A DNA stretch of 30,947 bases from a virus: positions 1-30,947 of IMG/VR virus record IMGVR_UViG_3300017697_002075; one strand, written 5' to 3'. The first letter of the stretch is position 1; the number at the start of each line of letters is the position of its first letter. The position numbers and the translations under genes are program-made. Shown here one piece after another: positions 1-7,800 of this stretch. The notes beneath the pieces were generated by a model. The model made no database searches. It had not been told where the DNA came from and was given only the letters and a program-made list of their open reading frames with translations.

Positions 1-2
1 CT

Positions 3-779
3 GTGGTCGCATATTGTGAGAAGCATTTCGCAAGGGTCGGCGAACTTGCAAGGCAGTTGGATGTACGGTTGTCTATGCATCCTGGTCAGTTTACTGTGCT
101 TGCTAGTGATAACAACGATATAGTAAATAGGAGCATAGAAGAATTTGAATATCACACCGATGTCATCCGCTATATGGGTTACGGCCGACAATTCCAAGAC
201 TTTAAGTGCAACGTTCATATCTCAGGCAGAAACGGTCCAGCCGGTATCAAAGCCGCGCTTAAACGCCTCTCACCGGAGGCAAGAAACACTATTACAATCG
301 AAAACGACGAAAACAAGTGGGGCATCGAACACAGCCTTGAACTTGCAGACGATCTCGCTTTGGTGCTAGATGTACATCACCACCTGTGCCGGGAAAACGA
401 ATACATACTACCAACCGACGATAGATTTAAACGCATAGTAGATTCTTGGAGAGGTGTACGCCCTGCAATACATTACAGTTATAGTCGTGAAGAATGGGTA
501 GGACATATTGATACCAATACTAAACCTGACTTTCCTACATTATTAGAGCAGGGATACAAGAAAGGTAAACTACGAGCTCATAGCGAGTATTATCCTAACA
601 ATGCTACAAATGACTGGGCTCTTAGCTTTTTGCCTTATACAGATATCATGTTAGAATCAAAATGCAAAAATCTAGCAATGATAGAACTGTATAAATATTA
701 CAAAGGAAACCAATATGAATTACCTAGCGAAAATGTATGGTCGAAAGAAGCCAACAGCAGAGAGCTCGAGTTCGGATAA
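3..779 (+). CDS. uvsE: UV-damage endonuclease UvsE/UvdE, 5'-truncated by window
   Basis: Repair endonuclease of the UVDE family, which nicks DNA 5' of UV photoproducts in a TIM-barrel, metal-dependent reaction. Visible family motifs are LSMHPGQF (about residues 23-30 of the visible part), TIENDE (about 97-102) and LVLDVHHH (about 120-127), which supply the metal-binding His and Glu ligands. The reading frame is open to the left edge, so the GTG at position 3 is probably not the start and N-terminal barrel strands are missing; about 258 residues are visible. Its 3' end overlaps the next gene by 65 nt. T4-like phages usually repair UV damage with DenV or photolyase, so this is an alternative route. 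The family call is firm; the true start lies outside the window. Confidence -1.
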   Translation: MVAYCEKHFARVGELARQLDVRLSMHPGQFTVLASDNNDIVNRSIEEFEYHTDVIRYMGYGRQFQDFKCNVHISGRNGPAGIKAALKRLSPEARNTITIENDENKWGIEHSLELADDLALVLDVHHHLCRENEYILPTDDRFKRIVDSWRGVRPAIHYSYSREEWVGHIDTNTKPDFPTLLEQGYKKGKLRAHSEYYPNNATNDWALSFLPYTDIMLESKCKNLAMIELYKYYKGNQYELPSENVWSKEANSRELEFG

Positions 780-1005
780 GAATCCAAATCGTGTTAGCGG
801 CGGATTAAAAGCACAAGGACAAGATCATCTTGTAATGGTTGCAGAAGACGGCTCTGAAAATAAAGTGCCCACGCAACGATATGTACAAAGCTTAGAAGAC
901 CAGTCGAGGAAACAACGAGCAGCAATAACTGTACTTGAACGCAAACTAACTCGTGTTGAAACATCAGTAGAACAACTTAAAGGAATGATAGGGAGAAATC
1001 AATGA
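715..1005 (+). CDS. uncharacterised small protein with C-terminal coiled coil
   Basis: Protein of 96 residues that I do not recognise. The N-terminal half is basic, serine-rich and probably disordered. The C-terminal half (about residues 55-90) has heptad-like spacing of Leu, Val and Ile among charged residues and probably forms a coiled coil. The ATG at 715 is preceded by AAAGGAA at 702-708 at a good distance, so I keep it although it lies inside the 3' end of the UV endonuclease gene; an internal ATG at 736 is the alternative. The stop (TGA 1003-1005) overlaps the ATG of the next gene (1002), which suggests translational coupling. It could be a small structural or scaffold-like protein; no function is assigned. 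Confidence -1.
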   Translation: MNYLAKMYGRKKPTAESSSSDKNPNRVSGGLKAQGQDHLVMVAEDGSENKVPTQRYVQSLEDQSRKQRAAITVLERKLTRVETSVEQLKGMIGRNQ

Positions 1006-1166
1006 TTAAGAATTGGATTAAAGAAAGACTAGAAGAGCGTACTTCATTAGACGGTGCAGTACTTATTGGCGTAGGACTAGTAATACTAATAGCAGGACCG
1101 TTTGCTAAACTAGCAGCATATGCAGCAATCGCATATGGTGCATGGACAATTTGGAAATCAGAATAA
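1002..1166 (+). CDS. small membrane protein, 54 aa
   Basis: Short gene starting at an ATG that overlaps the preceding stop (ATGA at 1002-1005). The product begins with a charged, amphipathic stretch (MIKNWIKERLEERTS). One long hydrophobic segment follows at about residues 18-46, rich in Gly, Ala, Val and Ile, and the protein ends WTIWKSE. This is a typical single-pass, or re-entrant, small membrane protein. Similar short proteins occur in marine T4-like phages without known function (recalled, not checked). Its stop codon (1164-1166) directly abuts the stop of the antisense gene at 1167, so the two genes converge with no spacer. A membrane location is well supported; the role is unknown. Confidence -1.
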   Translation: MIKNWIKERLEERTSLDGAVLIGVGLVILIAGPFAKLAAYAAIAYGAWTIWKSE

Positions 1167-1454
1167 TTATAATTTACCAATAGGCGTAGAGCTACTAGCA
1201 GTCATATTCCATTTCTGTTTCTGTTCTACACCTTTCTTTTGAGCAAATTTCTTACTATCGCAGGTCTTACATACATGAAAGTAGGAATTGCTCAATCTCT
1301 TTGGATCCATGCTTCCTCTTGTGCGCTCAAACTCTGCATCACAGTTATCACACCTAAATACACAATGCGTTTGTTCACGCTTATAAGCATGTTCCTTGCC
1401 TGTTTTGCTTTTACGCACATGCCGGGTCTGCTTTTTAAATTCTCTTATAAACAT
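1167..1454 (-). CDS. zinc-ribbon protein, uncharacterised
   Basis: Minus-strand gene, 95 residues from the ATG at 1454-1452. Four cysteines in two CxxC knuckles (C35/C38 and C62/C65, in CDNC and CKTC) make a treble-clef or zinc-ribbon fold likely. Between them is MDPKRLSNSYFHVC, and after them KKFAQKKGVEQ. The N-terminus is strongly basic, as expected for a nucleic-acid binder. The frame can also start at ATG 1487 or 1469, but a minus-strand TATAAT at 1479-1474 would start RNA near 1467, which favours 1454; no clear Shine-Dalgarno is seen. It is one of only two minus-strand genes here. HNH-type endonucleases also carry such knuckles, but no HNH motif is visible. Function unknown. Confidence -1.
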   Translation of the reverse strand: MFIREFKKQTRHVRKSKTGKEHAYKREQTHCVFRCDNCDAEFERTRGSMDPKRLSNSYFHVCKTCDSKKFAQKKGVEQKQKWNMTASSSTPIGKL

Positions 1455-1488
1455 AAGTATATTTAACATTAAGATTATAAAACACAAC

Positions 1489-1496
1489 GATAAATA
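1489..1496 (+). promoter_or_regulatory. T4-type late promoter motif GATAAATA
   Basis: GATAAATA matches the T4 late consensus TATAAATA at 7 of 8 positions. By T4 geometry (motif at -13 to -6) transcription would start near 1502, just before the AGAAGGA ribosome site at 1505-1511 and the ATG at 1518. The same motif recurs before several other genes in the window. Confidence -1.
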
Positions 1497-1517
1497 CTAT
1501 CACAAGAAGGATTATTC

Positions 1518-1880
1518 ATGAGTATAGTTACACTAACAGACACAGCAAAAGCACAAATTGATAATATATGTCAAGAAACTGACAGTTATGCAGTCAGTCT
1601 TAACTTAAAAGGCGGTGGCTGTGCAGGATTTGAATACGATTGGGCTACTATAGCAACGGAAGCTGATCTAGAAGCAAACGATGTAGTTATTGATTCAGAT
1701 ACAGGTAAATTTGTAGTCGGAGCCACAGCAGTAATGTTCATGATAGGAACAGAAATAAATTACAAAAAAGATATAATGGGTGCAACTTTTGAAGTTAATA
1801 ACCCTAACGCACAATCAGCGTGTGGTTGCGGTATAAGTGTAAACTTTGACGTAGACAAATTAGCAATCCCAGCAATATAA
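1518..1880 (+). CDS. IscA/HesB-like A-type Fe-S carrier protein
   Basis: Protein of 120 residues covering the whole A-type carrier (IscA/SufA/ErpA/HesB) fold. The three conserved cysteine ligands are present: C35 in GGGCAGF, and C102 and C104 in ACGCG. These proteins bind an Fe-S cluster or iron and pass it to apoproteins in the cytoplasm. The start is well defined by AGAAGGA at 1505-1511 and a late-promoter motif at 1489-1496, so expression late in infection is likely. It lies directly upstream of the giant structural gene (13 nt gap). Together with the phage ferredoxin at 19319 it suggests that the phage manipulates Fe-S metabolism. The family call is strong; the client protein is unknown. 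Confidence -1.
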   Translation: MSIVTLTDTAKAQIDNICQETDSYAVSLNLKGGGCAGFEYDWATIATEADLEANDVVIDSDTGKFVVGATAVMFMIGTEINYKKDIMGATFEVNNPNAQSACGCGISVNFDVDKLAIPAI

Positions 1881-1893
1881 ACGGAGCACAATA

Positions 1894-4800
1894 ATGGCAA
1901 AACAAGATGTAAACATTGGTACTGAGGGCAATGACGGCACAGGCGATAGTATTAGAGAATCGTTTCGTAAAGTAAATGAAAACTTCCAAGAGCTGTATGC
2001 TGTATTTGGGCAAGGTGGACAAATTGGATTTACTACGCTAGGAGATACGCCGGCAACAATTGAAGCTGGAAAGATTGTTACTACAAACTCAGCAGGAACT
2101 GCTATAAATTATAGTACTATCGGTAGTAATAGTGATTTAGGCGGCTCTGCAACTGATAGTATTAATGTTGATGTTACTAGTGTACCTGGCACGATAATAT
2201 TGACAACTTCTTTTAGTGCGCTAGTTGATGATAATGTTAATCCTACACTAGGAAGTCATTTAAGTGCTGCAAACTTTGGCATTGCAGGAGTTGCAATTAC
2301 AGATAGTGCTGCAACTGCAATTAACTCTCAACCAGGCAGAAGTACAGCTTATACAATTGACGACTTAGTAATAACTAAGGGATATGCTGACAGAAGATAT
2401 ATTACTAGCGGACTTCCAACTCGTGTAGCAGCAGAACCTACTACAACTACCCAGTATGCTCTAACAATTACAAACTATGTAGACGGTAATTTGTTTATTT
2501 CAGGACACGGTTATGACAGTGGTGCAAATGGTACTGCTTTTATATTTAACGCTGAAAATACTGATCCTACAAATTTAGTAAGCGGAACAACCTATCATAT
2601 TAGGTATGCTACTGCTGATCAGTTATCATTATTTGCTACAGCAGAGCAAGCAAGCACAGAAAGTTCAGTTGAAGCAGCAGCTAATAAAATTACAGTGTCG
2701 GGTACTATTGCAGGTACAGACGCTCATTCTATAACAGATGCAGGGTTTGATAGTACATTAACAGGCAATTTCCTAAAAGATGTTGCTATGCCTCGTGATA
2801 GTACTGTTCGCAGACAAGGCGATATAATGGAAGGTAATTTATTTTTAAGTGACCATCCAGGTGATTTAGCAGGCGATGGTACTCCAAATGGAGAGACAGA
2901 TTTACAAGCAGCTACAAAATATTATGTAGACAATACTGCATACTCGAGCCCAGAAGTATTAAATGTTAGTACAATTGGTGACGATACAATGCAAGGGGTG
3001 CCAGCAGGTAGAGAAGGAACTTCGCCGACTTATGCATATCGTACAATTAACGCAGCAGCAAAACGAGCAGCTGAATTAATTAAGACTGCACCAGAAGAGC
3101 CAGGGCCGTATTTCCAAACACTAACGCACTCAAACTTTGTAACTCCAGCTTTGACAATTAGTCAAGGAGTGGAAAATGCAGTTAACGTAATTACAAGTGC
3201 AACTCTAAGATTAAATACTCCATATTTAATATCAGAAGTAACAGGCTACATTAATTTCACTTACCCAGAGTATTCATACAACATTAGTACATGCGAACGA
3301 GATTTAGGTCTTATTATTGACAGTTTGAGAATCGACGCAGAACGCGGTAACAATGCAAACTATCTATCAAGAACAGCAGGCGAAAGATACTATTCTAGTG
3401 TAAGTGGCAGAATTGCTATTACTTCTCAACTAGAACAAACTAATGATAGCTTTGCATTTCTAAGTAATCTAATTTCTAGTGCAGTTTTGCAGAAGAAACT
3501 ATACAACGAAAAGTCAATACAAAGTATAGTTGTAAAAACTGGTGACACTCCGTCGTTAGTTACTACTACAACTAATCATGATCTGAAAGACGGAAACATT
3601 GTTATATTTGATAGTGTAACCGGAATGACAGAAATTAATAATAAATTTGCATATGTAAAAGTATCAGATTCTAGTAGCTTTGAATTATTTACTGATAAAG
3701 AATTAACTGTACTATTAGATAACAGTGCATACACGCCATTTGTGAGCGGAAAAATTGGACTACGGTATCAAGTTAAATATGCACCAGATGAAACGCAAGC
3801 ACAAGTATGGGACGGTGTGTCAGGTGGCGCAGAGCCAAACGGCGCAACAGCAGTAACAAATAACATTACTCTAATTAGAACTATTATTGCTAATGGAATC
3901 GAAGCTGGCGCAGACATTGCTTTTGGTAATAGATACACTTTAGAACTTTCAAATAGCACAGCAGGACAATTAGATCAAACTGATCCTGCTAATACTGATG
4001 CTATTCCGGGTAAGGTATTACGGGGCAAACGATCCGGAGCAACTGCTCGAATAATTACATTTACTCAAGATACTAGTTCTACAACATTTTTCATGCAGCC
4101 ACTCAAGCCAGTGTCTTTTGAGCCCGGTGAAGAAATTGAAGTTGGCAACTTTGTTAAAGCTAAACAAGTTACAATTAGAGTTGAAACAGGTATCTATGAA
4201 GAAGATTACCCTATTAAACTAGCTAAAAACGTGTCATTAAAAGGAGATGAATTTAGACGAGTTATTGTAAGACCAAAACGCAGAGTATCACAAAGTTCAT
4301 ATGCAAATACATATTTCTATAGAGATGCAGAGTTTGACGGATTAACACTAACATCAACTGGTACTCCGTTTATTAATCAAACTGGTCAAACTCAGGGATA
4401 TTTTGGATATCACTATAATAGTGATAATACAAAACCGTTTAATGTTGGTCTTAATGTAAACAACCTTGGCAAGTACGGACCAGCTAGTGAAATTGTTAAT
4501 AGTAACAAAGAATTTATACAAGATGAAGTAATTTATTTTATTAATAATACTTACCCGTCACTTACATATAACGAAACAAAATGTAGACGTGATACTGGGT
4601 TAATTGTTGATGGCATTGTTAAAGATCTTATAGCAGGCGGAAAAGAGTTTGCTTTAGAAAATCAGGGCGAATACTACGCAGGCGCCGTTGCAGGACAAGA
4701 AACAGAAACAGCAGCAGCAATTGGACATATTAGTACACTATTAGGATCTTTGTTAATAGGAGTAGCTCCAACTAAAAATGTAGGCACTAATTATGATCCA

Positions 4801-7800
4801 GACATTAGTGCCGGAGTTGCAGAACCAGATTGGGCAATTGGTGTATCTTATAAGCAAGGTGATTTTGTTAAAAAAGGAGTCTTATATTATAGAGCACTAC
4901 GAACACATATTTCAGTAGCAGCAGATGAAGATACTAATGTGCTATCACCTACATATCAACAACTTACAAATACATTACAATGGAAAGCAGTTTCTAATAG
5001 TGTTGCTATAGTCGGCGAACTTATTGATGTAGTTAGATTTGCATTTAATATAAATTATAATCCGCCATTGCGCAATGATGCACAGGGTATGGATGTGTTT
5101 ATGATGGACGATGCTACTATTATTCGTAACGTGACTGTGCAAGGCCACGGCGGATTTATGTGTGTACTTGATCCAGAAGGACAAGTATTAACTAAGTCAC
5201 CTTACATCCAAACTGCATCAAGTTTTTCAAAAGCTGAAAACAAAAAAGCATTCCGAGGCGGTATGTATGTTGATGCGTTTGCTGGTAATATGCCAATGCG
5301 TGTTCAAGGCAACTCAGGAAACTATATTGATGCAAATGGCACTGTTGCATTAGATGCATTTACATTATATGTTGAATCACAAGATGTCGGCGGCAATGGT
5401 CAAGGTCTTAAATTAAGAATTCCAGAACTACCTGCACCGTTTTACTATCAAGGGCAGCGTTATCAAGTTAACGCTATATCAAACTATGATAGCGGCTTAG
5501 GCCGGGCAATTATATATCTTGATCCAGGTAGTAACAGTAGCAATGGTTGGAATTTTGCAGGAACTGATCTTATTGGCACAGGCGGACATGATCAAAACGA
5601 TTACAATCAAGATATATTCTTACAAAGTGCTGGTAACAGAAGTATACTAGGCAACGACTTTACACAAATCAACGATTTAGCGTATGGCCTTGTAACTAAC
5701 AACGGTGCGTTCTCTGAGATGGTTAGTATGTTTACATACTACTGTCACGCAGCATACTATGCAAGTAATGGTTCAGAAATTAGATCGCTTAACGGCTCTA
5801 ACGGTTATGGTAACTTTGGCTTAGTTGCCGAAGGTGCTGATCCAAACGAAATTCCAGATCAAGTTACTACAGCACAAGACATGACGCAGAGTGTCAAAGC
5901 ATTTACATATGGCGGATATACTAACTTAGAAGAAGATACTAGTATCACATTATACGACTTTAAAACTCCGCCAATGAAAAATGCTTACATCTATATCAAT
6001 CACGGTGGCGTAGTTGGCGGCCTAAACTACAAAGTAACCAATATTCAAGCATTATCAGATCCAAACATCGACGGAGTATCTGGTGATACTGGCGCTGTTG
6101 TAGTTACTGGTATAGAAGCAGCAACATTTACTTCAGGTACCGTAGGTACTAACGGAGTGTACACATTAGTTGATCAAAAATCGACTAATGGCATAGGTAC
6201 AGGCGCACAGTTTACTGTCACAATTGCAGGTGGTGTAGCTGTATTAACAGCAATTTCAAACATAGGCAGTGGGTATGTAAATGGTAATACTATTGTAGTA
6301 TCTGGTGCCGATGTCGGTGGCGTAGATGTAACAAATGATTTAACTTTTACTGTAACTACTGTATTCACTAACATTCCGGGAACATTTAGTAATGATGTTT
6401 ATAGATTAACAATTCAAGAAGCAAGTTCAAACTTAGATTTCTTTCCAAACTTACAAGCTAATGTTGCTCATGGAGATATAATTGAATATAGACATGGTGA
6501 AAATTTTATACTCGACGGTGTTGTTACACAAGAAATTGTAACGCGGCCGAGTACTGCTATTAACTTCGACGAAGCTGATACAACTACTTATAGAAGTACA
6601 AGCTTTGCAATTACTGATGATCAAAATCAAGCCTTAAGTGCAACAAAGATTAAAGCAACAGTTGATGATGACTTTGCTTATGTAATAGCTACTATTGACT
6701 TTGCAAATGTAGGTGTTAATGCACCAGGTGCAGGAACATTAGGTGCTGCGGTGTCAGACACATATCTAGCAGTTAACAAATTAGATAGTGCAAGTGCAAC
6801 TCGTATAGTACAACAATCAAATGATGCAACTAATCAAACTGTATTAGTTCCTGGAGATGTCGGATATACCGGCGGCATGATTTTTGCATACGGCGGCAGA
6901 ACACAGCAAGTTATTAATTATGGTCCAATAACATCTGGCGCCATTACTAATGTAACTAGTACAAGTCCAGTAGTAATTACAAGTGCAAATCACAACCTAT
7001 CAAATGGTGATCAAGTTGAGTTTGACTCCATTGGAGGCACAAGTATTATAAATGGTAATAGTTACTATGTAAGCAATGTAACTACTAACACATTTGCTCT
7101 TTATACTGATTCAGGACTAACTTCTGCATTAGACGGTACATTATACCCAGCTTATACAAGTGGCGGCCGTTGGGTTACTACTGATAGTGTGTGGTACATT
7201 CAAACTGTATTTGTTGCAGGTACTGATGTTACCGGAGTTTCGTCAACTGGACTTAGATTAGTTCCAACAGCAACAAGAGATATACATTGCGGATTGCCAG
7301 CAGGATCTACTGCTGAAATTACAGTTGCTATATCACTACTTAGAGCGACAGGACATGACTTTACTGAAATTGGCACAGGTGGATTTAATACTTCAAACTA
7401 CCCTAACGTATTGTTAGGTAAACCAATCGGTGGCGCTGCTGCAAAGGCACAAGCATATTCGAGCGCAAACACTGCTACTTCATCGCAAGTTTGGGAAAGA
7501 CGAAAAGGCAGAGTATTCTTTATTAGTTCAGACAATGACGGCTTCTTTAGAGTTGGTAAGTATTTTGTTGTAGACCAATCAACAGGTAGTATTACTTTTG
7601 CGGGAGATGTTGGTATTTCAAGAGCAGCTTCATTAGGCTTTAAAGAAGGTGTTACAATTGAAGAGTTCTCCAATGATGAATTGTTTACTGATTTGTCAGA
7701 TACAGCAGTGCCTACTGAGAAAGCTGTTGCTAACTACGTAAGTCGTAGACTAGGACATAATGGCAGTGCGCAACTGACCGGAACTAGTAGAACTGCACCA

